Positions 8,445 through 17,248 of a stretch of DNA of 47,485 nucleotides are shown in pieces; position 1 is the first letter of the stretch; each line of letters opens with the position of its first letter. Where the stretch lies: the NCBI RefSeq assembly GCF_009812055.1, contig NZ_WQNH01000037.1:1-47485 (forward strand). The letters run 5' to 3'. The position numbers were made by a program, and so were the translations under genes. The notes under the pieces were generated by a model that made no database searches, was not told the DNA's origin, and saw nothing but the letters and a program-made list of their open reading frames with translations. The DNA comes from Chelativorans xinjiangensis. Lineage in GTDB: Bacteria > Pseudomonadota > Alphaproteobacteria > Rhizobiales > Rhizobiaceae.

Positions 8445-8452
8445 CCCGCGCC
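8432..8452. terminator. Bidirectional palindrome spanning two overlapping convergent stop codons
   Basis: GGCGCGGGTT (8432-8441) and AACCCGCGCC (8443-8452) are exact reverse complements around one central base. Both stop codons, TAA 8442-8444 for the methyltransferase and TAA read from 8443-8441 for the cupin, lie at its centre. In RNA from either strand this would fold into a GC-rich hairpin at the gene end. There is no T-tract. Confidence 0.5.
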
Positions 8453-8824
8453 TCCGCTCTCCTCCAGGTTCACGTAGATATCAGGCCGGAATCTGGGTGT
8501 GCAGAGGCAGTAGAACTCCAGATCGCCGTCGCCGGTGTTGGTGATGCGTTGCGCGGCGTCCGCCGGGACCACCGCCTGGTCGCCGACCGTGAGCGGCTGG
8601 CGGGCGCCGTCAATCTCGACAATGCCCTGGCCCTTGCGGATAATATAGCGTTCCGAGGTGCCGGCAAGCTTGTGTAGTTGCGTCGTGACGCCTGGCTCTA
8701 CCCGGGCGACGGCGAGCGAAGCATCGGGCGAGGCCGGCGCGTTCAGAAGCTCGGTGATGAAGCATCGCTCCTCGGTCCAGAACTCCTTCCGGCCCGCGTC
8801 GGGCACAAACCAATCGGACTGCAT
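8441..8824 (-). CDS. Small cupin-domain protein
   Basis: The 127-residue product is a single-domain cupin. The first motif is degenerate (PGVTTQLHKLAGTSERYIIRKGQG, about residues 45-68) and the second lies around VPADAAQRITNTGDGDLEFYCLC. Such proteins bind a metal and act as isomerases, dioxygenases or sensors; nothing here identifies the substrate. Metal ligands appear incomplete: a histidine and glutamate are present in motif 1, and motif 2 lacks the usual histidine. The ATG at 8824 is chosen because a GAGGAAG ribosome site sits just before it; an upstream in-frame ATG at 8872 has no such site and falls inside the dyad at 8866-8901. It is divergent from the nucleoside operon and convergent with the methyltransferase gene. 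Confidence 0.78.
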   Translation of the reverse strand: MQSDWFVPDAGRKEFWTEERCFITELLNAPASPDASLAVARVEPGVTTQLHKLAGTSERYIIRKGQGIVEIDGARQPLTVGDQAVVPADAAQRITNTGDGDLEFYCLCTPRFRPDIYVNLEESGGAG

Positions 8825-8865
8825 CGCTTCCTCGCTGTGAACAATTTCAGCAAATATTAGATCGC

Positions 8866-8901
8866 TTGACAATTGTTAGAAATGGCATCCTAAATTGTCA
8901 A
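8866..8901. promoter_or_regulatory. Inverted repeat whose arms are perfect -35 boxes for face-to-face divergent promoters
   Basis: TTGACAATT (8866-8874) and AATTGTCAA (8893-8901) are exact reverse complements with 18 bases between. Each arm contains the hexamer TTGACA pointing inward. The plus-strand promoter would have a weak -10 near 8889-8894 and serve the nucleoside operon. The minus-strand promoter would have its -10 near 8878-8873 and serve the cupin. The dyad could equally be a regulator's operator. The 190 bases from 8902 to the BMP gene start show nothing else recognisable. Confidence 0.5.
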
Positions 8902-9091
8902 AAGCAGTGGTCGGGCTTGCGAAGCAGCGCCGTTTCCCGTTGCATGGGGTGCGGCTTCGGGGCGACTTCACCCTTGACTTCATGCTGTGGCAGCTGCGTC
9001 CGCAAGCGATTGTTGTGTCGCCATTCTTGGGCCGATCTGCGATCGCTTCAGGCGAAAGCCGGCGCGAGGGGATGAACAGGGAGATTACCGG

Positions 9092-10093
9092 ATGAAATTC
9101 TTGAAAGCACTGCTCGCCGCCGGGTTGTTGAGCACGGCAGGAACGGCAGCCGCCCAGGAGGACAAGCTCTTCGTCTACGTCTCGCCGGACCCGATCGGCG
9201 TCAACGCGTTTCTGCAGATGGGCCGGGACGGCATCGAGGCGGCGGGCGAGGAGTATGGGGCCGATGTGAGGACCTACGAGAGCAGGACCGCCGCCGACCG
9301 CCTGGAGAACGTGAATGCGGCGGTGAACGAAGGGGCCGACATCGTCGTGCTTCTCGGCTTCGAATTCAACGACATCGTCCGCGAAGTGGCGCCGACGGCG
9401 CCCGACACGCAGTTCCTCATCGTCGATCAGTGCATAGAGGACCGGCCGGAGAACGTTCACTGCGCCGTGTTCCGGGAATACGAGGCAAGCTACCTGATGG
9501 GCGTTGCCGCCGGAATGTTGTCCGAGAGCGGCAAGGTGGGTGTGGTCGGGGCGCTCGATATCCCCTTCCTGCACCGCTACACGGACGGCTATGCGCAGGG
9601 CGTCAAATCGGTGGCGCCGGAGGCGAGCGTCGACGTGCGCTGGGTGGGCGGGGAGAACCCGTTCTCCGATCCGGTGCGCGCCAAGGAGCAGGCGGTGGCC
9701 ATGCGCTCGGCCGGCTCCGACCTCATCTTCACGGCCACGTCGGGCGGCGATTTCGGCGTCTTCGAAGCCGCCGAGCAGGGCGATTTCCTGGTTTTCTCCG
9801 TCGACATCAACCAGTGCCCGCAAGCGCCAGGCCACGTTGTCGACGTCACGCTGAAACGGGTCGACAACGCCATGCTGCAGGCTATCGGCGCCATTCTCGA
9901 GGGCGAGCATGTGATGATGTCGCTCGGCCTTGCGGAAGGCGGTGTGTCGGCCATGGCTCTCGAAGAGGACCAGCTTGCCGACAGTCAGTGCGTGGTCGCC
10001 GAGCATCCGGAGGTGGTGGAGAAGATGCGCAGCGTCGCTGCCAGCATCAGCGACGGCTCGCTGAGGCTCGAAGATCCGATGTTCGCCCAGTGA
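9092..10093 (+). CDS. BMP family ABC transporter substrate-binding protein (nucleoside-type)
   Basis: The 333-residue periplasmic protein has a signal peptide (MKFLKALLAAGLLSTAGTAAA, cleavage about 21/22) and the basic membrane protein (BMP/Med/PnrA, PF02608) fold. Typical segments are the ADIVVLLGFEFND region, the YEASYLMGVAAGML block and the GFxGG-like segment replaced here by VGVVGALDIPFLHRYTDGY. Family members bind purine nucleosides. The ATG at 9092 follows GGGAG with a suitable spacing and begins the signal peptide; the upstream frame is not protein-like. It is the first gene of a transporter and salvage operon, so nucleosides are the best guess for ligand, which is context inference. 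Confidence 0.9.
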   Translation: MKFLKALLAAGLLSTAGTAAAQEDKLFVYVSPDPIGVNAFLQMGRDGIEAAGEEYGADVRTYESRTAADRLENVNAAVNEGADIVVLLGFEFNDIVREVAPTAPDTQFLIVDQCIEDRPENVHCAVFREYEASYLMGVAAGMLSESGKVGVVGALDIPFLHRYTDGYAQGVKSVAPEASVDVRWVGGENPFSDPVRAKEQAVAMRSAGSDLIFTATSGGDFGVFEAAEQGDFLVFSVDINQCPQAPGHVVDVTLKRVDNAMLQAIGAILEGEHVMMSLGLAEGGVSAMALEEDQLADSQCVVAEHPEVVEKMRSVAASISDGSLRLEDPMFAQ

Positions 10094-10099
10094 GGGCCT

Positions 10100-10117
10100 T
10101 CGCCGCAAGAACGGCGA
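10100..10117 (+). repeat. Small intercistronic hairpin after the binding-protein gene
   Basis: TCGCCG and CGGCGA flank a six-base loop between the binding-protein stop and the ATPase start. Hairpins at this position often protect the upstream message and keep binding protein in excess over membrane components. The stem is short, so this is tentative. Confidence 0.35.
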
Positions 10118-10144
10118 GCGGGCGCGTGGCCGAAGGGTAGGCAG

Positions 10145-11665
10145 ATGCGTGTGGCGCTTTCCGGCATCACGGTCCGCTTCGGCGCGCTGACCGCCGTCGA
10201 CAATGCCTCGCTCGCCATCGAGCCGGGCGAGATCCACGCTGTCGTCGGCGAGAACGGGGCGGGCAAGACGACGCTCATGAATGTGCTCTTCGGCCTCGTC
10301 GAGCCGGAGGCGGGCACGATCAGCCTCGACGGCGAGGAGATGCACTGGGCCTCGCCCCAGGAGGCGATCCGCCACGGCCTCGGCATGGTGCACCAGCACT
10401 TCATGCTGCAGGAATCGATGACGGTCCTGGAGAACGTGGTGCTGTGCGCCGAGCCTGTCGGCCGTTTCGGCTTCATCGATTTCGCAGCCGCGCGGCGGCG
10501 GCTGGCCGAGGTTGCGGACGAACATGGCATCGCCATGGAACTCGACCGCCCGGTCGGCCGGCTTTCGGTGGGGGAGCGGCAGGTCGTCGAGGTGCTGAAG
10601 ATGCTCTACCGGGAGGCGGAGGTGCTGATCCTCGACGAGCCCACCTCGGTGCTCACGCCGCTGGAGAAAGATCGGCTCTTTGCCACCCTGCGCAGCTTCC
10701 GGTCGGCCGGGAAAGCCATCGTCCTCATCACCCATAAGCTGGACGAGGTGATGGAGTTGGCCGACCGTGTCAGCGTCATGCGGGCAGGACGGCTGGTCCG
10801 GTCGGGGCCGCTGTCTGCGACCAGCAAGGAGGAGATCGCGCGCGGGATCATCGGCGGCGAACTGCCGCCGGCGCGGCAGCGCACGGCGCGCGCGCCGGGC
10901 AAGGAGGTGCTTGCGGTGCGCGACCTTAAGGTCGCAGGCCGAGGCGGCACTGTGGGGCCTTTGTCGCTTTCCGTGTGTGCCGGCGAGATCGTCGGCATCG
11001 CCGGTGTCAGCGGCAACGGGCAGGCGGAGCTGATCCAGGCGATCACCGGGCTTGCGTCGTTGCTGTCGGGGGAGATCGTGCTCTGCGGCAGGCCGATCGG
11101 GCATCTGGACGTCGAGGACAGGCGGCTGATCGGCATGAGCTACATTCCGGAGGACCGCCAACGCATGGGGCTGGCGCTGGGCGCGACGGTCAGCGAGAAC
11201 GCCAATGCCGGCCGCGACGAGCGCGCGGCCTACACGCGCGGCCCGTTCCTCAACCGCGCGGCGATGGCTGGTTTCGCCCGCCAGTTGATCGAGCGCTACC
11301 GCATCCGCGTCGGCGGACCCGCGGCACTTGCCTCCACCATGTCGGGCGGCAACAAGCAGAAGCTCGTCGTCGGGCGCGAGTTGGCGCGGGATACACCGCT
11401 GGTCATCGCCGAGAACCCCACCTGGGGCGTCGACATCGGCGCCATCGACTTCATCCACGGCGAATTGATGAGGATGCGTGACGAGGGCCATGCCGTGCTG
11501 CTCGTCTCCACCGAGCTCGACGAGGTGCTGGCGCTCTCCGACCGCATCCTGGTCATGTATTCCGGCGCCTTCGCCGGCGAAGTGGCGGGTGCGGAGGCCG
11601 ACCGGGAGCGGATCGGCGGCATGATGACGTCGCGCGCGGCGGCTGCCCTGCCGGAGGTGGCATGA
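10145..11665 (+). CDS. Nucleoside ABC transporter ATP-binding protein (two fused ABC domains)
   Basis: The 506-residue cytoplasmic ATPase contains two ABC domains, as in the sugar/nucleoside (CUT2/YufO-like) class. The first has Walker A GENGAGKT at 35-42, signature LSVGERQ and Walker B VLILDEPTS. In the second, the Walker A is degenerate (GVSGNGQAE lacks the lysine) and the Walker B region reads LVIAENPTWGVD, both usual for the second half in this family. It pairs with the two permeases that follow, and its stop overlaps the next start as ATGA. A CDD search returning a YufO/NupA-type hit would confirm the class. Confidence 0.92.
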   Translation: MRVALSGITVRFGALTAVDNASLAIEPGEIHAVVGENGAGKTTLMNVLFGLVEPEAGTISLDGEEMHWASPQEAIRHGLGMVHQHFMLQESMTVLENVVLCAEPVGRFGFIDFAAARRRLAEVADEHGIAMELDRPVGRLSVGERQVVEVLKMLYREAEVLILDEPTSVLTPLEKDRLFATLRSFRSAGKAIVLITHKLDEVMELADRVSVMRAGRLVRSGPLSATSKEEIARGIIGGELPPARQRTARAPGKEVLAVRDLKVAGRGGTVGPLSLSVCAGEIVGIAGVSGNGQAELIQAITGLASLLSGEIVLCGRPIGHLDVEDRRLIGMSYIPEDRQRMGLALGATVSENANAGRDERAAYTRGPFLNRAAMAGFARQLIERYRIRVGGPAALASTMSGGNKQKLVVGRELARDTPLVIAENPTWGVDIGAIDFIHGELMRMRDEGHAVLLVSTELDEVLALSDRILVMYSGAFAGEVAGAEADRERIGGMMTSRAAAALPEVA

Positions 11666-12732
11666 ACGGCATGCGGGAAGGGACGATGGCACGCGAGGCG
11701 ATATCGTGGGCGGTGGCGCTCGCCTGGATCGCGGCCGTGCTCTTCATCCTCATGGCGCTCGTCGGAGCGCCTTTCGGCGATGCGCTTGCGGCCTTCCTGC
11801 AAAACGCCTTCGGTGGTCGGCGCTTCTCCTATCTCATGGCGACCCTCAGCCGGACCGCGCTCATCGCCGGCATGGCGGTCTCCGTCATGCTGAGTTTCCG
11901 CGCCGGGCTGTTCAACATCGGCGGCGAGGGGCAGTTGGTGGCGGGTGGGCTCGTCGCCGCCCTGGCGGCACTTCTCCTGCCCGGGCCGCCGCTCTTCGTG
12001 CTTACTGCCTCGATCCTCGCTGCCATGCTGGCGGGGGCGGGCTGGGCACTTCTGGCGGGCGTGATGCAGCTTTATGTGGGCGTGCCGTTGCTGGTGGGCT
12101 CGCTGCTTCTCAACTATCCCATCCGCTACATCGCCTCCTACATCGTCGCGCATCCCTTCCGCGACGTGCAATCGGGCATGGTGCAGTCGCATCTGGTTCC
12201 TCAAGCGACCTGGCTTCCCTACTTTCCCGGCACGCGGCTCGACATCGGCCTCCTGTTCATCGTTGCCGCGAGCGTCTTCGCCGTCGTCTACAGCCGCACC
12301 ACCGTGCATGGCTATCACGCCCGCATGAACGGGCTGTCGCCGGCCTTCGCGCGTACGGTCGGGCTGCCCGTCAGGAAGCTCACGCTGCAGACGCTGGCGA
12401 TGAGCGGGGCGATTGCCGGGCTGGTCGGCGCCATCGCCGTCTTCGGGATCCATCACCGCTATATCGACGGCATGTTGGTGCAGCCGCTCTATGCCTGGAC
12501 GGGCATCATCGCGGTTCTCCTCGTGGGCATGATCCCCTGGGCGGTGCCGCTTTCGGGCCTGTTTTTCGCGGCGATCCAGACGGGGGCGGCGGGCATGGAG
12601 CGCTCGGCCGGCGTGCCGAAGGAGATCGCGCTGGTCATGCAGGCGGTCATCATCCTGTTCGTGGCAAGCCGCGTCTCCGGCGCGCTCGTCGCTTCTTCCG
12701 AACGCAAGGCAGGTGCGGCCGACGATGCTTGA
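11662..12732 (+). CDS. Nucleoside ABC transporter permease 1
   Basis: The 356-residue integral membrane protein is a BPD_transp_2-type permease of the YufP/NupP class. It has about eight to ten hydrophobic helices and the characteristic segment FRAGLFNIGGEGQL near residue 75. A cytoplasmic loop LTLQTLAMSGAIAGLVGA contacts the ATPase. The ATG at 11662 overlaps the ATPase stop (ATGA), implying translational coupling. With the following gene it forms the heterodimeric membrane channel of the importer. Confidence 0.92.
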   Translation: MNGMREGTMAREAISWAVALAWIAAVLFILMALVGAPFGDALAAFLQNAFGGRRFSYLMATLSRTALIAGMAVSVMLSFRAGLFNIGGEGQLVAGGLVAALAALLLPGPPLFVLTASILAAMLAGAGWALLAGVMQLYVGVPLLVGSLLLNYPIRYIASYIVAHPFRDVQSGMVQSHLVPQATWLPYFPGTRLDIGLLFIVAASVFAVVYSRTTVHGYHARMNGLSPAFARTVGLPVRKLTLQTLAMSGAIAGLVGAIAVFGIHHRYIDGMLVQPLYAWTGIIAVLLVGMIPWAVPLSGLFFAAIQTGAAGMERSAGVPKEIALVMQAVIILFVASRVSGALVASSERKAGAADDA

Positions 12733-13642
12733 CCTGCTCTTCGATGCCTCGTTTGCCGCTTCGGTGCCGCGCTTCGTCACGCCGATCCTGCTTGCCGCCC
12801 TCGGCGGCGCGCTGTGCGAGCGGGCAGGGGTCTTCAACATCGCGCTCGAAGGCTTCCTGCTGGTCGGCGCCTTCGCCGCCGTCGTCGGCTCCTATTTCTC
12901 CGGCTCGCCTTGGTTCGGCGCGCTTGCCGCTATGCTGGCCGGCGCTGCCATGGGCCTCGTCTTCGCCGAGTTCAACCTGCGGCGGGGCGGGGATGCCATC
13001 GTCGTTTCCATCGCCATCAACATTCTGGCCGCCGGGCTCACCACCTATCTCCTGCGCGCCATCTTCGATGCCATGGGTGCCTTCAGCGATCCGGCGATTG
13101 CCGGCTTCGCCCGGGTCTCCATCCCGGGGCTCGCTTCCCTGCCGCTGATCGGCCCCTTCCTCGACGGGCAGTCGCCGCTGTTCTATCTGGCGCTTCTCAT
13201 GGTGCCGGCGCTCAGCTTCTTCTTCGCCCGCCACCGGCTCGGCTTGCGGATCCGCGCGGCCGGCGAAAACCCGGCAGCGCTTGAGGCAGGAGGTGTCGGG
13301 CGGCGGCGCGTGCAGCTTTATGCGCTGACGGGCTGCGGGGCTTTGTGCGGGCTCGGCGGCGCGCAGCTTTCCATCGCCAACGTCAATCTTTTCGTGGAGG
13401 GTATGAGCGCCGGGCGCGGCTGGATCGCGGTGGTCGCCGTGCTTCTGACACGCGGACGGCCGTGGCCGCTCTTCGCCATCGCCGTCATCTTCGGTGCCGT
13501 TGACAGCATGTCGTTCCGCGTGCAGGGGCTGGGCATGCCGCAGCAGTTCACGGATATGATGCCGTATCTCGCCACGCTCGTGGTTCTGGTGGCGCTCTCC
13601 TGGTGGCGCCGCGCGCGCACAGCGAACGGAGGAACGCTATGA
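12725..13642 (+). CDS. Nucleoside ABC transporter permease 2
   Basis: The 305-residue permease is the YufQ/NupQ-type partner, with the family segments ALCERAGVFNIALEGFLL (about 25-42) and AAGENPAALEAGGV (about 178-191). The ATG at 12725 is preferred; it overlaps the end of permease 1 by eight bases and follows an AAGGCAGG-like site. A GTG at 12713 is an alternative that would add four residues. The stop overlaps the amidohydrolase start as ATGA, so transporter and catabolic enzyme are made together. Confidence 0.9.
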   Translation: MLDLLFDASFAASVPRFVTPILLAALGGALCERAGVFNIALEGFLLVGAFAAVVGSYFSGSPWFGALAAMLAGAAMGLVFAEFNLRRGGDAIVVSIAINILAAGLTTYLLRAIFDAMGAFSDPAIAGFARVSIPGLASLPLIGPFLDGQSPLFYLALLMVPALSFFFARHRLGLRIRAAGENPAALEAGGVGRRRVQLYALTGCGALCGLGGAQLSIANVNLFVEGMSAGRGWIAVVAVLLTRGRPWPLFAIAVIFGAVDSMSFRVQGLGMPQQFTDMMPYLATLVVLVALSWWRRARTANGGTL

Positions 13643-14955
13643 CGGATCTCGTGGTCACCAACGCGACCGTTGTCACTTGCGATGCCACAGGCACGGTGAT
13701 CACCAAGGGCGGTGTCGCGGTCGAGGGCGGCCGCATTGAGCGTGTCGCCTCCAGTGCGGAGCTCGAAGCCGCCGCGGCCAGTGCCCGTCAGGTCGTCGAC
13801 GGCACGGGCCACATCCTAATGCCGGGCCTCATCAACACCCACTGCCATGCCGGCGACAGCCTGTTCCGAGGGCTCGTGGAGGACCTGCCGCTGGAGCCGT
13901 GGCTGCAGACGGTGTGGAAGGCGGAGGGGGTGATCCTCAACCCGGAGACCTGCCATCTCGGCAGTGTGCTGGGTTTTGCCGAGCTCCTGCTTTCGGGGGT
14001 CACGACGGTGATGGACATGTTCTGGTATCCGGCCGAGACGGTGAAGGCGGCGCGCAAGGTTGGCATGCGTGTTTCGACCGGGGGTATCTTTTTCGACCCA
14101 CCGGGAGTCACGGGCCATGATTTCAAGGGCCGCATCGCAGTCGCGGAGCGTTTCTTCGAGGAGTTCGGAGGGGCGGAGGATGTCTTTCCGGCCATCCTGC
14201 CGCACGGCGCCTATACCGTGGCGCCGGAGAACCTGAGGGCGGCCAAGGAGATCGCCGACCGCCACGGCGCGCTCTTCAGCACCCATGCCGCCGAGACCAG
14301 GGCCGAGCAGGCCGACGTCACCAGCCGCTATGGCCGCTCCGTTATCCGCCACCTCGATCATCTGGGCCTGCTCGACGAGCGCACGGTGCTTGCCCACTGC
14401 GTGCATCTCGACGATGAGGAGATCGATATCCTTGCCCGCATGGGTGCTACCGCCGTGCACAATCCGATGTCGAACCTGAAACTCGCCTCGGGCTTTGCCC
14501 GCGTGCCCGAGATGCTCGGCGCCGGCGTGCGGGTGACACTGGGCACCGACGGCGCCATCAGCGGCAACGACCTCGACATGTGGATGGCGCTCAGGCTGGC
14601 GGCGACGCTGCACAAGGCCGTCTCGGCCAAGGCCGACGCCGTCTCCACGGGCGAAGCGCTGGCCATGATGACCTCGGCGGGGGCGGCGGCGCTGAACGCG
14701 ACCGACCGCATCGGCAGCCTGGAGCCGGGCAAGCTTGCCGACATGATCCTTGTCGACGTGAAGCGGCCGCACGCCGTGCCGATGTTCGATCCCGTCACGC
14801 ATCTCGTCTATTCGACAGCCAAATCCGACGTGCGCCACGTCTTCCTGGGAGGCGAGCAGGTGGTGCGGGACGGGGCGCTGACCCGCCATGCCATCGAGGA
14901 AACGATCGAGGCCGTCGAACTGCTGGCGCCGAAGATCGCCGCGAGCATCGCCTAA
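13639..14955 (+). CDS. Amidohydrolase of the TRZ/ATZ/SsnA/MTA-SAH deaminase group
   Basis: The 438-residue enzyme has the amidohydrolase metal site: H68 and H70 in INTHCH, H216 in STHAAE, H253 in LAHCVHLD and D304 in LGTDGA. The segment RGLVEDLPLEPWL (77-89) is characteristic of the cytosine/guanine/methylthioadenosine deaminase branch. These enzymes deaminate purines, nucleosides or related rings. Translational coupling to a nucleoside importer and proximity to a purine nucleoside phosphorylase suggest a nucleoside or purine-base deaminase, with the exact substrate open. Its start overlaps the permease stop. Confidence 0.85.
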   Translation: MTDLVVTNATVVTCDATGTVITKGGVAVEGGRIERVASSAELEAAAASARQVVDGTGHILMPGLINTHCHAGDSLFRGLVEDLPLEPWLQTVWKAEGVILNPETCHLGSVLGFAELLLSGVTTVMDMFWYPAETVKAARKVGMRVSTGGIFFDPPGVTGHDFKGRIAVAERFFEEFGGAEDVFPAILPHGAYTVAPENLRAAKEIADRHGALFSTHAAETRAEQADVTSRYGRSVIRHLDHLGLLDERTVLAHCVHLDDEEIDILARMGATAVHNPMSNLKLASGFARVPEMLGAGVRVTLGTDGAISGNDLDMWMALRLAATLHKAVSAKADAVSTGEALAMMTSAGAAALNATDRIGSLEPGKLADMILVDVKRPHAVPMFDPVTHLVYSTAKSDVRHVFLGGEQVVRDGALTRHAIEETIEAVELLAPKIAASIA

Positions 14956-14979
14956 ACCATCACCATACGAGGGATAGTC

Positions 14980-15825
14980 ATGACCGAGAGCCAACTTCCA
15001 CGCCTTGAGAGGGCCTATGCATCGATCGCCGCGCGCGCCGGCGCGCCGTGCGAGATCGCCCTCATGCTTGGCTCCGGCCTCGGTCATCTCGCCGATGCCG
15101 TGGCGGATGCCACGGTCATCCCGTATCAGGAGATCGAGGATTTCCCCGTCTCCACGGCCCCTGGCCACAAGGGTCAACTCGTCATCGGCACGCTTTATGG
15201 CCGACGTGTCGTCGTGATGCAGGGGCGGTTGCATCTCTTCGAGGGCTGGTCGCCGCGCGACATCGCGCTCGCCGTCTATCTGTTGAAGCGGCTTGGCGCG
15301 GCGACACTGGTGGTGACCAATGCCGCCGGCGGCCTTAACCCCGACTATCAGGCGGGCGAGGTGATGCTGATCGAGGATCATCTGAACTTCACCGGCCACA
15401 ATCCGCTGCGGGGCACGAACGACGAGGCGATCGGCCTGCGCTTCCCCGACATGTCGCGGGCCTACGACCCGTCGCTGCTCGACCTTGCCACGCAGGCTGC
15501 CGGGCGCGCGGAGGTGACGGTCCGCCACGGCATCTATGCGGGCGTGCTCGGTCCCTCACTCGAGACCTCCGCCGAGCGCCGCTTCCTGCGCGCCGCCGGG
15601 GCGGACGCGGTCGGCATGTCCACGGTGACCGAGGTGATCGCGGCCAACCATGCGAGCCTGCCCGTCGTCGGCTTTTCGGCGATCACCAACAAGGCCACCG
15701 GCGGGCCGGACCAGCAGCCCGACACCGTCGAGGACATCTTCGCCCATGCCGCCATATGCGGCGAGAAGATCGCGGCGATCCTCACCGAGCTTCTGCCTGC
15801 CCTGCCGGGTGGGAAGGAGGGATGA
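14980..15825 (+). CDS. Purine nucleoside phosphorylase (trimeric type)
   Basis: The 281-residue protein is a type II purine nucleoside phosphorylase, which converts a purine nucleoside and phosphate to free base and (deoxy)ribose-1-phosphate. Visible landmarks are the phosphate loop GSGLG (31-35), GRLHLFEGW with R83 and H85, TNAAGGLN (113-120), VGMSTVTEV and the purine-contacting asparagine in ITNKATG. That asparagine is typical of enzymes preferring 6-oxopurines (inosine, guanosine). This fits with an upstream deaminase converting amino-purines first. The ATG at 14980 lies 24 bases after the amidohydrolase stop. Confidence 0.92.
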   Translation: MTESQLPRLERAYASIAARAGAPCEIALMLGSGLGHLADAVADATVIPYQEIEDFPVSTAPGHKGQLVIGTLYGRRVVVMQGRLHLFEGWSPRDIALAVYLLKRLGAATLVVTNAAGGLNPDYQAGEVMLIEDHLNFTGHNPLRGTNDEAIGLRFPDMSRAYDPSLLDLATQAAGRAEVTVRHGIYAGVLGPSLETSAERRFLRAAGADAVGMSTVTEVIAANHASLPVVGFSAITNKATGGPDQQPDTVEDIFAHAAICGEKIAAILTELLPALPGGKEG

Positions 15826-15828
15826 GCA

Positions 15829-16623
15829 ATGGCGGTGGACACCTCTCCGGTCGCTGAGCTTCTCGACCTCTCCGGTCGGACGGTGGTCGTCACCGGGGCG
15901 AGCGGGGGGATCGGCGCTGGCGTCGCCCGGCGTCTGGCCGAGGCGGGCGCCAATGTCGTCTGCCACTATCGCGGCAACCGCGCGGCGGCGGAAGGTCTCG
16001 TTTCGCAAATCGCGCAGGCGGGCGGGAAGGCCGTCGCCTGCCGGGCAGACCTTGCCGAAGAGGCCGGTGCCGAAGCGCTCGTCCGTGAAGCTGTGGAGCA
16101 GTTCGGCGGCCTTTACGGCGTCGTCAATAACGCAGGGCACCAGCCGGTGGAGCCGCTCACGGATATCTCGCAGGCGAGCTGGGCGCGGATGATGGCGGTC
16201 AATGCCGGCGGGCCGTTCCTGCTCACACGCACCTTCGCCGAGCATGTGCGCGCGTCGGGTTCCGGCGCAGGCGCGGTGGTCAATATTGCCTCGATCGAAG
16301 GGCGCCAGCCGGCGGAGGGCCACGCCCATTACGCAGCGTCGAAGGCGGCGCTCCTCATGTTCACCAGAGCGGCGGCGCTGGAGTTGGGCGCGCTCGGCAT
16401 TCGCGTCAACGCCGTCTCGCCGGGGCTGGTTCACCGCGAGGGCATCGAGGAAGTCTGGCCGGAAGGTGTTGCCCGATGGAAGAAGGCCGCACCGCTCGGC
16501 CGGCTCGGCCGGTCCGAGGATGTCGCCAATGCCGTGCTCTTCCTCCTCTCCGACGCCGCGCGCTGGATCACCGGTGCCGATCTGGTAGTCGATGGCGGCG
16601 TCAGCACGCGGCCGACGTGGTAG
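15829..16623 (+). CDS. Short-chain dehydrogenase/reductase in the nucleoside operon
   Basis: The 264-residue protein is a classical SDR with the NAD(P)-binding TGASGGIG (22-29), NNAG, a catalytic serine in the NIASIEG region and the YAASK catalytic pair. The Rossmann-fold C-terminus ends in ITGADLVVDGG, usual for the family. The substrate is not determinable. Linkage to nucleoside import and phosphorolysis suggests oxidation of a sugar or sugar derivative released from nucleosides, which is inference only. It starts three bases after the PNP stop and ends one base from the convergent ureG stop. Confidence 0.85.
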   Translation: MAVDTSPVAELLDLSGRTVVVTGASGGIGAGVARRLAEAGANVVCHYRGNRAAAEGLVSQIAQAGGKAVACRADLAEEAGAEALVREAVEQFGGLYGVVNNAGHQPVEPLTDISQASWARMMAVNAGGPFLLTRTFAEHVRASGSGAGAVVNIASIEGRQPAEGHAHYAASKAALLMFTRAAALELGALGIRVNAVSPGLVHREGIEEVWPEGVARWKKAAPLGRLGRSEDVANAVLFLLSDAARWITGADLVVDGGVSTRPTW

Positions 16624-16624
16624 A

Positions 16625-17244
<620 letters not shown>

Positions 17245-17248
<4 letters not shown>

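Noticed and set aside
8876-11692. A very long open frame on the minus strand opposite the nucleoside transporter genes
   Set aside because: It is the GC-driven mirror of real genes. The plus strand encodes clear BMP and ABC proteins, and the minus reading has low-complexity Arg/His/Ala content and no domain.
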